Assembly (NCBI RefSeq): GCF_014699075.1
Contig: NZ_JACXAB010000012.1
Span: forward strand, 44,638-108,637
DNA from: Microvirga sp.
GTDB lineage: Bacteria; Pseudomonadota; Alphaproteobacteria; Rhizobiales; Beijerinckiaceae
Reading direction: 5' to 3'
Length of the DNA: 64,000 bases
Below the pieces are notes generated by a model. It made no database searches and was not told the origin of the DNA. It saw only the letters and a list, made by a program, of their open reading frames with translations. Each line of letters opens with the position of its first letter. Position 1 is the stretch's first letter. Positions 10,836-19,502 of the stretch are shown one piece after another. Both the position numbers and the translations under genes were made by a program.

Positions 10836-13058
10836 TCACAACACCTGTCCGATCGTCGCCAGCAATTCGCGCTGATCGAACTTCTGCTTGGTAATATAGG
10901 CGCTCGCGCCGAGATCGAGACCCCTGCGCACGTCCTCGGGATCCGCCCGGGACGTCATCAGGATCACCGGAAGGGCGGAAAGCCGTGGATCGGTCTTGAT
11001 CGCCTGCAGCAGACCGAAGCCATCCATGCGCGGCATTTCCACATCGGCGATCACGAGATCGATCATGGCCTCGCCCGAGCGCAGCACATGAAGGGCGTCG
11101 ATGCCGTCGACGCTAAGGACAACCTTGTACCCCTGCGCCTCCAGAATGCTCTTTTCCAGAGTGCGGGTGGTGATGGAATCATCAACCACGAGGATCGTCC
11201 TGGCTTGGCGTTCCTCCTCCGGGGTCCATCCCGTGAGACCCAAGCCTCCGCTCGCAAGGCGGCTCTCATTCCTGACCCAATGCTCGATCAGCCGGTCCGG
11301 GCTGAGCACGAGAGCCGGCATCTCGTCGTCCAGAAGCACGGTTCCCGAGACCAGATCGTTCAGACCGATGGCCTCGCCATCGCTGACGAGCATCGTGCGA
11401 ACATCGTGGAATGCGTTGACGGCAAAGGCGCAGGTTCGTGAGCCGTGGCGAATGAGAACGGCCTTCACGTGTCCGTTCTCGGCCGGAAGGGGGGCATGGG
11501 GGGATCCTGTCAGAGCGGCGAGGGCGACGACCGGGACGACAACGTCCTGCCCCCCTGTCTCGATCCGGGCTGCCGGCCGGCCTTCCACGCTCTCCAGTGA
11601 TTCGGTTCGCAGGCGCAGAAGGCGCTCCACGGCGTGGGCCGCCAAGCCGAACATGCGGCCCTCCGCCTCGAGCAGCAGCAAAGGCTGACGCGCGGCGGTG
11701 AATGGCACATTCAGCAGAACCTCGGTGCCGTGTGGGTAGCGGGGCCGGAGCAGAACCGATCCTTGCAGCTTGCGGACGGCTTCCGCCACGACGGACAGGC
11801 CCATGCCGCGGCCGGACAGCCTGTCGATTTCGCCTGCCGTCGAAAAGCCCGGCGTGAAGACAAGGGCGAGCAGCTGATCCATCATGGGCGGCGGGTGACC
11901 TGGAGGCCTGGGCTGAAGCAGCCCGCGCTCGATGGCGACCTGCTCGATTCGGGCGAGATCGGGGCCGCGTCCATCATCACGGATGCTGACGACCAGACGA
12001 CCGCCGCGCGATGTCAGCTCCAGGATGATCTCGGCCCGCTCGGGCTTGCCCTGGGCGATGCGCTCCTCAGGCGGTTCCACGCCATGGCTCACCGCATTGC
12101 GCAGGAGATGCATTACGGGATCCTTGAGGGCTTGAAGCACCTGCCGGTCGACCTGGATGTCCAGGCCAGTGCTGCGCACATGCACATCCCGACCGGCCTC
12201 CCGGGCAATCTCGCGCACCATGTGCCCGAAGCCGCCGAACACCGTCTCGGCCGAGACGAGCGACACCCGGTCGATGTTCTCGCGGAGCTGGCGGGCTGCC
12301 TGCTCGACGGACCAACTCGAATGCCGTCGCTCGCGGGTCAGGGCGGAGATCCTGCGGAACAGACCCTTCAAGCCCTGGTCGAAATCGCGCAGGCGCGGGG
12401 CAAACGACGCGGCATTGCGCGAGGTCGAACGGAACCGCTGCTGTGCAGCCGTGCCTGAAACGTTCATCTGCTCCTGCAGCTGGTCCCAGCTCCGCCTCAA
12501 GCCGCGGGTCTCGAGCTCGATCTGCCGCAAGTCGTCATCAAAGCTTTCGTTGGCCTGCAGCACGGTCAAAAGCTGGTGCATGGAGGTGGAGAGTTCCTCC
12601 ATCTGTTCGGCCGCCACGCGCAGATATGCGCTGCTGCCGGCATCAGCGGGAACGACCGCGTCGGCTTTCGGCGATGAGGGCTCCGGTTCGCGAGGTGTCG
12701 TCACCAATGCCGGCGCTGGCTGGGCCTCAACTGCGGACGCTGAAGGCTTGAGAACGCCGGCGACGAGATCCTCGATCAGATCGAGATTGCGCCGCACTGT
12801 TGCAATCGTCGGCTCATCGAGAGATTGCTGGCCTTCCAGAACCTGTGAGAACAGCGCCTCAAGCTGGTGCGCAACCTCTTCCACTACAGGCAGATCGACG
12901 GCGCGAGAAGCGCCTTTCAGGCTGTGCGCCCGGCGAAAGACATCCGTCAGGTCGATCTCGCCCCGGCCTGCCTGATCGAGCGCTGACCGGATCGCACCGA
13001 GATGCTCCCGATGCTCCGCGTCGAAGGCTGCCAGCAGCTGTTTGCGGATGTCCGTCAC
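10836..13058 (-). CDS. cheA: Chemotaxis-type histidine kinase CheA with C-terminal receiver (WspE-like)
   Basis: This is the central kinase of the array, 740 residues. Domain order is Hpt (about 1-105, phosphorylated H45 in FRRAHSLKGA), a linker of low complexity, the dimerisation region, HATPase (N-box HLLRNAVSHGVE, G1 RDDGRGPDLA, F-box LVFTPGFSTA, G2 GRGMGLSVV), a CheW-like coupling domain, and a receiver (about 618-740, D672 in IADVEMPRMDG). No separate P2 CheY-binding domain is recognisable; the fused receiver is the arrangement of WspE rather than of enterobacterial CheA. It receives signals from the adjacent MCP through the two CheW proteins. All catalytic motifs look intact. Confidence 0.93.
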   Translation of the reverse strand: MTDIRKQLLAAFDAEHREHLGAIRSALDQAGRGEIDLTDVFRRAHSLKGASRAVDLPVVEEVAHQLEALFSQVLEGQQSLDEPTIATVRRNLDLIEDLVAGVLKPSASAVEAQPAPALVTTPREPEPSSPKADAVVPADAGSSAYLRVAAEQMEELSTSMHQLLTVLQANESFDDDLRQIELETRGLRRSWDQLQEQMNVSGTAAQQRFRSTSRNAASFAPRLRDFDQGLKGLFRRISALTRERRHSSWSVEQAARQLRENIDRVSLVSAETVFGGFGHMVREIAREAGRDVHVRSTGLDIQVDRQVLQALKDPVMHLLRNAVSHGVEPPEERIAQGKPERAEIILELTSRGGRLVVSIRDDGRGPDLARIEQVAIERGLLQPRPPGHPPPMMDQLLALVFTPGFSTAGEIDRLSGRGMGLSVVAEAVRKLQGSVLLRPRYPHGTEVLLNVPFTAARQPLLLLEAEGRMFGLAAHAVERLLRLRTESLESVEGRPAARIETGGQDVVVPVVALAALTGSPHAPLPAENGHVKAVLIRHGSRTCAFAVNAFHDVRTMLVSDGEAIGLNDLVSGTVLLDDEMPALVLSPDRLIEHWVRNESRLASGGLGLTGWTPEEERQARTILVVDDSITTRTLEKSILEAQGYKVVLSVDGIDALHVLRSGEAMIDLVIADVEMPRMDGFGLLQAIKTDPRLSALPVILMTSRADPEDVRRGLDLGASAYITKQKFDQRELLATIGQVL

Positions 13059-13085
13059 GATGCGCGCATCTCCCTATCCGCCCCG

Positions 13086-14759
13086 TCAGAGACGGTAGCG
13101 CTCGGCGAGGCCGAGGAGTTGCTGCGAGAGCTGGGACAGATTGGCCGCTGCGGTGTCGAGTTGCCGTGTGCCGGCCGCCGTCTGCTGGCTCGCCTGGCGA
13201 ATGTTCTGGAGGGCGCCCATCACCTGCTCGATGCCGAGCTGCTGCTGGTTGGTCGAGGCGACGATCTGCTGAAACGTCTGCACGCTCTCCTGGATCTGGC
13301 CCGAGATGCCGGTGATCGTCTGCTGCGTGATGTCGGTGCGTTCCTTGCCGGCGGTCACGCGCTTCACGGCCTCCTCGGTCAGCATCACCGACGAGTTGAT
13401 GCCGCGCTGAATGTCGCCCAGGATCGAACGCACCTGCGTGGTCGCGTCCTTGGCCTGGTCGGCGAGCGTCTTCATCTCGGATGCCACGACCGCGAAGCTG
13501 CGGCCGTTCTCGCCGGCTGCTGCCGCTTCGATGGCTGCGTTGAGTGCCAGAAGATGCGTGCGCTCGGAAATATCGTTGACGGAGGAGATGATCTCGCCGA
13601 CAGCCTGGGTCTTCTCGCTCAAGGCGACGATGTTTTCCGCCACCGCTTCGGCCTGCTCGCGGATCGCATCCATGGCGCGCGCGGTGTCGTCAACAGCCTG
13701 GAGGCCGGCCATGCTGGTCTGCGCCGCCGCCTGTGCGGAAGCGATGACCTCCTGCGCACGCTTGCCGATCTGGGCTCCCGAATGGGTGATCTCATCGACT
13801 GTCGCGGCGGTCTCCTGAACGGCAGCCAGTTGCTCCTCGACGGAGGCCGCCTGCTCCTGGGTTGAGGCGCGGATCTCGGCTGCGGCCGCATTCAGGTTCT
13901 CCGTCGCCTCACGGCTCTGGCGGGCGAGCTGGCGCAAGCCCTCGACCATGGAGTTGAGCGTGGCGCCGAGATGCCCGATCTCGTCCTTGCCGGTCGTGGC
14001 CATCTGGCCACCCAGCTCTCCGCGTCCGATCCGCTCGACAAAGCCCATGAAAGCACCGAGGGGCGTGATGATGGAAGAGCGCAGGAGATAGCTGATGATC
14101 AGGCTCAGCAGTGCGATGCCCGCGATAGCGACGATGATCGAGGTTCGGCTCCTCTCATAGATTTCGCTGGCCTGCCGCTGACCGACCGCATTGGCCTCGA
14201 GCATGACGGCTCTGGCGCTGTCGAGCGTTCTGACCCATTCGCTGCGCCGCGCATCCAGGATTGCTTGCGTTCTCTGCATGGTGGCGAGGTCGCCACTCCG
14301 CAGTTCCGCGAATTGCTGTTCACTTGCGGCTCGCAACTGGCGGAGACCTTCGTTGGCTTCTTTGAGAAGTTCCGCGACCCGTTGCCAGGCGGCTCCGCGC
14401 TCCTGGGAGATGGACTGCGCGGCGAAGCCGTTCGCCATGGCTGTCGCATGGGCGATATCCGCCTCCGCCTTCGCCGCCACCCTGCTCCATTCCTGGATGC
14501 GATCCTCAAAGGAAGCCTGCTGGCCCAGGGCGCGAAGCAAATATCCTGCCATGATCTGCTGCCGCAGGTTGCGCATGACGTTCTGGTCGTCGTCGATGAC
14601 CTCGAGCTGGCGCATCAGCGAGATGTCCCGCGAGACGATCCGCTCGGTTGTCTGACGAACGTCGTCGAGCCGGTTGATGGCGTAGAGACCAAGCCCGACC
14701 ATCAGGGTGACGATGACGGCGAAGCCGAGAAGAATACGATTGGCGATCGAGATCGTCAC
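13086..14759 (-). CDS. Methyl-accepting chemotaxis protein (WspA-like receptor)
   Basis: This is a 557-residue transmembrane receptor from the start chosen here. The frame is open further upstream, but GTG at 14759 sits one base after the cheW stop and gives [20 protein letters not shown], a standard first membrane helix. A periplasmic helical sensor (about 40-195, many charged heptads) is followed by a second helix ([18 protein letters not shown]), a HAMP domain and a long signalling coiled coil. The hairpin tip reads [20 protein letters not shown], so CheA/CheW contacts are present. There is no C-terminal pentapeptide tether for CheR. As the only receptor in the operon it is the probable surface or envelope sensor. 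Confidence 0.92.
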   Translation of the reverse strand: MTISIANRILLGFAVIVTLMVGLGLYAINRLDDVRQTTERIVSRDISLMRQLEVIDDDQNVMRNLRQQIMAGYLLRALGQQASFEDRIQEWSRVAAKAEADIAHATAMANGFAAQSISQERGAAWQRVAELLKEANEGLRQLRAASEQQFAELRSGDLATMQRTQAILDARRSEWVRTLDSARAVMLEANAVGQRQASEIYERSRTSIIVAIAGIALLSLIISYLLRSSIITPLGAFMGFVERIGRGELGGQMATTGKDEIGHLGATLNSMVEGLRQLARQSREATENLNAAAAEIRASTQEQAASVEEQLAAVQETAATVDEITHSGAQIGKRAQEVIASAQAAAQTSMAGLQAVDDTARAMDAIREQAEAVAENIVALSEKTQAVGEIISSVNDISERTHLLALNAAIEAAAAGENGRSFAVVASEMKTLADQAKDATTQVRSILGDIQRGINSSVMLTEEAVKRVTAGKERTDITQQTITGISGQIQESVQTFQQIVASTNQQQLGIEQVMGALQNIRQASQQTAAGTRQLDTAAANLSQLSQQLLGLAERYRL

Positions 14760-14760
14760 G

Positions 14761-15366
14761 TCAGACTCCAGGAACAGGGGAAGGGGACAGGAAGGGGCGC
14801 AGAAGCCGCTCGGGATCGAGAAGCGACAGGATGTCGGTTTGATCGTCAGCGATGTCCTGCACGCGGGCATAGCCGGTCACTGCATCGCTCCGGTAGCCCG
14901 TGGCGTCCTCGCGGGTCAGCAGACGAATGTCGGCGACTGCAAAGGCGCGCTCGACCCTGAGAGCCACCTGCGGCTGATCGCGGCGGAGCAGCACGAAATG
15001 GTGGTCTCCATGCTCGGTGGAGGATGGTTCGATGCCCAGCGCGAGCGCCAGATCGATCACGCTCACCAGCCGCCCGCCCCGACCGAACAAGCCGACCAGT
15101 GCCGGCGGTCCATCCGGGACAGGCATAACTTTCTGTGGAGGCAGCACTTCGGCGACAGTCTCAATCGGAATCCCGAAGCGCTCGCGGCCTGCGCCGCAGA
15201 CAAGGGCGCGCGGCAGGGTCTCAACCGGCGCTGCCTTATCCTTCCGCCGCGATGCAAGGCTCTCGGTTCTCTCATCAAGGATATGCTGCACCCGCTCCTC
15301 GGCCGAGCGGATCCTGCCTCTCTCGATCTGCCTCAGCTTCCGACGCACCGATTTCACCATGGTCAT
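14761..15366 (-). CDS. cheW: CheW-like coupling protein (second, WspD-like)
   Basis: This is a 201-residue coupling protein. An N-terminal basic, helical extension of about 50 residues ([18 protein letters not shown]) precedes the CheW fold, in which [20 protein letters not shown] and [20 protein letters not shown] are recognisable. CheW links receptor tips to CheA. Having two CheW genes flanking cheR is characteristic of wsp clusters (WspB and WspD); the N-terminal extension fits WspD, which is usually the longer one. The ATG overlaps the cheR stop as ATGA and the stop abuts the receptor GTG. Confidence 0.88.
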   Translation of the reverse strand: MTMVKSVRRKLRQIERGRIRSAEERVQHILDERTESLASRRKDKAAPVETLPRALVCGAGRERFGIPIETVAEVLPPQKVMPVPDGPPALVGLFGRGGRLVSVIDLALALGIEPSSTEHGDHHFVLLRRDQPQVALRVERAFAVADIRLLTREDATGYRSDAVTGYARVQDIADDQTDILSLLDPERLLRPFLSPSPVPGV

Positions 15367-16805
15367 GCCTTCCGCCTGGACGGCGTTGCCGCGTCGAGGT
15401 GGATGCGGATCAGGTCACGCAGTTCCTTCGCAGTCACACCGTCGCCTTCGTCGAGCGGGTGATCGTCAGCCAACGCTGCGACGCTCTGGGCCGCATGGGT
15501 GAGCGAGCGCCGCCCAGGGGCCGTTTTTCCCTCAGAGAGCAGCAGGAGTCCGAGATGGTAATGAGCCATGGTGAAGTTTTTATCGAGATAAAGACTTTTG
15601 AGGAAGCTTTTCTCAGCCTCGTCAGGATGCTCGAGCGCCCGAAGAACCAAGCCTTGGTAGTAATGCAGCGCGGCTTTCAGCGGCTCGGCGATGAGAGCCT
15701 TCCGGCAGAGATCTGCCGCCGCAGCGAAGTCGCCCGCATCGGCGCGCGCCCTGATATCGCCGAGCAGGTCGCCGACTGATTGAGGGGCAGGACAAGCAGG
15801 CGCCTTTTGCGGAGCCTTCGGGGGGCGCGGGAGGGCTGGTCTGTGAGCTGACGCTTCAGGTTTCGGTTCAGGCAGGAGCGGCTTCCACTCCGGCAGGGTG
15901 GTCTTGGGTTGCAAGGGAGCAGGCACCGGCACTGGCGCATCACCGGCGCCACGCCGGTAGGCGACAGTTCCCGGCAGGCTCAGGGCCTGCATCATTGTCG
16001 CGAATACAGGATTCGGCTCGGCATGGCCCAGCAGCATCCAGCCATCGTGGTCCAAGCGGTCGCGCAGGGCTCCGACGATCCGGGTGACCGTGTCGGGATG
16101 GAAGTAGATCAGCACGTTCCTGCACAGGATCAGGTCGAAGTCTGAGAGTTCAAGCGGCGAGGTGCCATCGAGAAGGCTCAGCAGGTTGTGCCGCTCAAAC
16201 CGCACCAGGGAGCGGAACTCCCGCCTCACTTCCCATTGCTCCTTGCCTGCTTCGGTAAAGTAGCGCTGTCGCTGCTCCTCCGGCATGGAGCGAAGCGCCC
16301 ATTTGCCGAATCGCGCCTGCCGGGCCGCTTTCAGGAAGCTGTCGTTGATGTCGGTTCCGACAATGCTGACGCGCCACGTCCCGAGGCTCTCGCCGAGAAT
16401 TTCATTGGCCAGAATCGCAATGGAGTAAGGCTCGGCCCCGGTGGCGCATCCGGCGCTCCAGATCCGCAGCCGTCGCGTGGCGGCCTTCCTGGCGATGATC
16501 TCGGGCAGAATGGTCTCGCGCAGGGCCGCGAACTGTTCCGCGTAGCGGAAGAAGAACGTCTCGCCGATGGTGATCTCGGCCTCTAGCTTTCCCCATTCCG
16601 CCGGGCCCGAGATTGGATCGTCCAGCAGGGTCAGATAGGCGCCGGAATCGGACAGGCCCGTGGCGCGCAGGCGCTTGCGCACGCGCTCCCACAGGAGGTC
16701 GTCCTTGTCCTGGTAGTAGAAATGTCCCGTGCGCTCGATCACACGGCTTTTCAGATGAGGAAAGCCGGCATCAAACAGCGGAACAGGATCGGGTCGTGCG
16801 GCCAT
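15363..16805 (-). CDS. cheR: CheR receptor methyltransferase with TPR tail (WspC-like)
   Basis: This enzyme transfers methyl groups from S-adenosylmethionine to receptor glutamates. The N-terminal helical domain (about 1-85) is followed by the SAM-binding domain with IWSAGCATGAEPYSIA and the motif DLILCRNVLIYF. A proline-rich linker (about 290-345) then leads to two or three TPR repeats (for example AALHYYQGLVLRALEHPDEA) to the end. The TPR tail is the hallmark of WspC and replaces pentapeptide tethering. ATG at 16805 overlaps the upstream cheW stop by one base (TGATG), giving 480 residues; an in-frame start six codons further upstream is less likely. Confidence 0.92.
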   Translation of the reverse strand: MAARPDPVPLFDAGFPHLKSRVIERTGHFYYQDKDDLLWERVRKRLRATGLSDSGAYLTLLDDPISGPAEWGKLEAEITIGETFFFRYAEQFAALRETILPEIIARKAATRRLRIWSAGCATGAEPYSIAILANEILGESLGTWRVSIVGTDINDSFLKAARQARFGKWALRSMPEEQRQRYFTEAGKEQWEVRREFRSLVRFERHNLLSLLDGTSPLELSDFDLILCRNVLIYFHPDTVTRIVGALRDRLDHDGWMLLGHAEPNPVFATMMQALSLPGTVAYRRGAGDAPVPVPAPLQPKTTLPEWKPLLPEPKPEASAHRPALPRPPKAPQKAPACPAPQSVGDLLGDIRARADAGDFAAAADLCRKALIAEPLKAALHYYQGLVLRALEHPDEAEKSFLKSLYLDKNFTMAHYHLGLLLLSEGKTAPGRRSLTHAAQSVAALADDHPLDEGDGVTAKELRDLIRIHLDAATPSRRKA

Positions 16806-17311
16806 CAGGCCGGCACCGCCCATTCATTGAGGCGGCTCTGCGCCTGGTGTCCGAGTTCCGCCAGCGCCTGCTCTTCTTCCGTAAGCAGGATCCGCTCGGC
16901 AGAGAGAAGATGAACGAGCCGGTCATTCCAGGTGACCTCCGCCTCGACGCAGCCGTTCAGGCTTCCCGCCTGCCTGACGTCGGAAACCTGTGCGGCATTC
17001 ACTGTCGCCACATCCAGAACGCGGTCGACACGGAGCGCAGTGGGGCTGGCTGAGCCGCTGGCTCCGATCAGGATCAGGTGCCGGTAGAGATCGGCCTCCG
17101 GATCATCCTCATCTTTCTGGAGGCCGAACAGCACGTCGAGCCGGAGCACGGGAACCGCATCTCCGCCGAGATTGAAGAAGCCGGCGACTGGCCGGGGCAG
17201 GGCTGGCGGACGCCACAGGCGGGGCAGGGGCAGGAACTCGCGCACGGCGCTCCGGTGCAGGGCACAGGCGGTGCCGCACACGTCGAAGATGATGATCTGC
17301 AGGCTCGCCAT
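16805..17311 (-). CDS. cheW: CheW-like coupling protein (first, WspB-like)
   Basis: This is a 168-residue CheW-fold protein and the first gene of the chemosensory operon. IIIFDVCGTACALHRSAVRE forms the first strands, and GGDAVPVLRLDVLFGL is the conserved middle segment where CheW proteins contact receptors. The length is the same as WspB. It lies 94 bases downstream of the last gene of the cellulose operon on the same strand, so the two operons could be partly co-transcribed. A possible own promoter is in that gap. Confidence 0.88.
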   Translation of the reverse strand: MASLQIIIFDVCGTACALHRSAVREFLPLPRLWRPPALPRPVAGFFNLGGDAVPVLRLDVLFGLQKDEDDPEADLYRHLILIGASGSASPTALRVDRVLDVATVNAAQVSDVRQAGSLNGCVEAEVTWNDRLVHLLSAERILLTEEEQALAELGHQAQSRLNEWAVPA

Positions 17312-17366
17312 GGATCAGATCGCTGGACGCCGGTTCCGGGGGAGGGGTGAAGGCCTTGGTGAGCAT

Positions 17367-17394
17367 TAGATAGGCACCGGGTGACCTCCGGCAA
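17367..17394 (-). promoter_or_regulatory. Possible promoter of the Wsp-like operon
   Basis: On the minus strand TTGCCG (17394-17389) is separated by 16 bases from TATCTA (17372-17367), about 55 bases upstream of the first cheW. It is the only promoter-like pair I see in the 94-base gap after the cellulose operon. Read-through from the cellulose genes is an alternative. Confidence 0.3.
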
Positions 17395-17405
17395 CCGCGG
17401 CCAAC

Positions 17406-19502
17406 CTATTGAGACACCTGGTCCGTGGCCTCTTGAATGGCGTTCAGGCCCACGCTGGCCTCTTCGGAGTGCCCCGTCCGCTGGACGGCCCGGAAGACCT
17501 GCTCGGCGTCTTTGTAGCGGCCGAGATTGAAATACGACCAGCCGCGAATCAGCAGCAGATCATTCTGCTCCGGCACGAGCCGCGCCCGCTCGCTGAGGGC
17601 AAGAAGAGTCTCGACGTAGCGCTTGTCGCGGTATGCCGCCAACGCCCGCTGGGTCAGGATCGACGCTCCGAGCTCGACCTGACGCGACCGGGTCTGCGGT
17701 GCCTCGGCCGCCGCAATGGCTGCCTCGGAGGTCAGGTTCTTGCGCAGGTAGGCCAAAGACTTGCCGTAGGCGGCTTCTTCGCGGGTGCGGCCACTGCCGG
17801 TGGCGATGGCTTGGTCGAAGGCGGCGACCGCCTCCAGAGGCCGGTTGATCTCCATCAGGCACCAGCCCCGGGTGAGAGCCGCGTCACCCGAGAGACCTGT
17901 GGGGTTGCGCGTCATGGCGCAGCCGCGCCCCAGAGTGGAGCGGGCCTGGGTCTGGCGGAGCCGCACTCCTTCCTCGGTCCGGGCGAGAGGCTGTTCGACC
18001 TCGATTCGCTCCACGGCAACTTGGCGGGCGGCAGCAGGGCGGGGCGCTGTCTCCATCTCGGCCCGAGGCTGGACGGGAGCGGATCGCCGTCCGGAGCCGG
18101 GGTTGGTGCCGTCCGCGAGATCCGCGATGCGCTCGGAGCGCCCCCGCCATTGGGAGACGACGGCGTTGAAGGCGGCGCGCTCGTTCAGGCGCTGGGTCGA
18201 CAGGGCAAGGCCATAGGCCGAGGGTTCGTCCTCAGGCCTCCAGCCGAGAGCGGTTCGGAACCAGTCCCGCGCGGTCCGGATCTGCTGCGTGTTGTAGGAG
18301 TACCAGCCAAGCGCCTGAGCACCGTCGGGGAAACGCTGCGCCGTCACAACCGGGACGATCCGCGCGACCACCCGGGCATCGAGCCGCGGCGCCGGATCCT
18401 GGCTGAGGAGGGCCGTGGCGACGTCCAAGTAGATCTTCATGTTCTCGGGAGCGCGCTCGCGCCACTCATAGGCGAAGGCCTCGGCGTCCGTGAGGCGCTC
18501 GAGCGCCCTTAAGGACATGGCATAGCCTTCGGCCGCCTTGGCGCCGCCGTTGCGGTCGAGAGCCGTCTTGAACAGTTCGAGCGCCCGCGCCGGATTGCCA
18601 TGGTGATAGTTGTACCAGCCGAGGATCAACACGGGGCCGGCCTCATTGGTATTCCGGATCAGCCGCTCGACCGCCGCGAGATCCTCGGCCGACGCGGTCA
18701 TTTTGCTGTCGAGAGACGCCCGCTCGACCCTGCGGCGGGCCAGCTCGTCGCGGATGGAGCTGAAATCGTCCGGGCTCTCGCCGGTCCTGCGCTCGAACTG
18801 GAGCAGATCGGCTACCTGCTGTTCGGGCAGGAGGGTGAGAGCCTTCTGCAGCGTCGCGAGGCGTTCGGCCGGATTGGCGCAGTTCGTCAGGAGATAGGTG
18901 TACACATCCCGGGTGCGGATGGGCTGATCCGTCCGGGCGAACGCCTCCGCCACGCGCCAGAGCACATCCACATTGGTGCAGGTGAGAAGGCTCGGCGACT
19001 CGGTCGCCACGGACAGCACGGTCTGCCATTGGCCGGAATCGGAGGCATTCACCAGACGGCGACGCGCCTCCACCGTTTCCAGAGCCGTAACAAGCTCCTC
19101 CGGCGGCTTCCAGTTCGTGTCAGCGGCCTGGCGTTCGGCGATGGCGGCGCGGACTTCGGCGATCCGGTCCTCGCGGTAGAGGTTCCATAGGCGCTCGAGG
19201 AGCGGATCCGGCGGTGCGCTTCCCCCTGCCGAGAGCTGCGACAGATCGCTGGGCGGTGTCCAGTTCGGATAGAGCGCCCTGAGCCGGGCGATTTCCGCAT
19301 TCACCCGGCGTGTGTCGCCCTGGGACGCGAAATAGCGAAGCGCCGATTCATCGACCTGCGGCTGAGCGCCGTTGGCGGGAGGTGACCCGGACGGCAGCGA
19401 TCCGGCGGGCGGTTGGGAGCCGCCGGGGCCGGTCTGCTGCGCGATCGCTGCGAATCCCAGGATCAGGATCGCAGTCGTTATGGCGCTGCCGACGAGACGC
19501 AT
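17406..19502 (-). CDS. Cellulose-operon TPR protein (BcsC-like, no outer-membrane barrel)
   Basis: This is a 698-residue secreted or periplasmic helical-repeat protein. A signal peptide (MRLVGSAITTAILILGFAAI) is followed by a Pro/Gly-rich stretch, then TPR-like repeats through most of the length (for example LGWYNYHHGNPARALELFKT, IRGWSYFNLGRYKDAEQVFR). Full BcsC proteins are much longer and end in a porin barrel; here the protein ends right after the last repeats (ATDQVSQ). It could guide glucan or scaffold the synthase, with the outer-membrane pore supplied elsewhere. Its ATG lies 25 bases inside the end of bcsZ, so it belongs to the bcs operon. An RW-rich central region and a disordered segment near residues 455-500 are also visible. 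Confidence 0.75.
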   Translation of the reverse strand: MRLVGSAITTAILILGFAAIAQQTGPGGSQPPAGSLPSGSPPANGAQPQVDESALRYFASQGDTRRVNAEIARLRALYPNWTPPSDLSQLSAGGSAPPDPLLERLWNLYREDRIAEVRAAIAERQAADTNWKPPEELVTALETVEARRRLVNASDSGQWQTVLSVATESPSLLTCTNVDVLWRVAEAFARTDQPIRTRDVYTYLLTNCANPAERLATLQKALTLLPEQQVADLLQFERRTGESPDDFSSIRDELARRRVERASLDSKMTASAEDLAAVERLIRNTNEAGPVLILGWYNYHHGNPARALELFKTALDRNGGAKAAEGYAMSLRALERLTDAEAFAYEWRERAPENMKIYLDVATALLSQDPAPRLDARVVARIVPVVTAQRFPDGAQALGWYSYNTQQIRTARDWFRTALGWRPEDEPSAYGLALSTQRLNERAAFNAVVSQWRGRSERIADLADGTNPGSGRRSAPVQPRAEMETAPRPAAARQVAVERIEVEQPLARTEEGVRLRQTQARSTLGRGCAMTRNPTGLSGDAALTRGWCLMEINRPLEAVAAFDQAIATGSGRTREEAAYGKSLAYLRKNLTSEAAIAAAEAPQTRSRQVELGASILTQRALAAYRDKRYVETLLALSERARLVPEQNDLLLIRGWSYFNLGRYKDAEQVFRAVQRTGHSEEASVGLNAIQEATDQVSQ

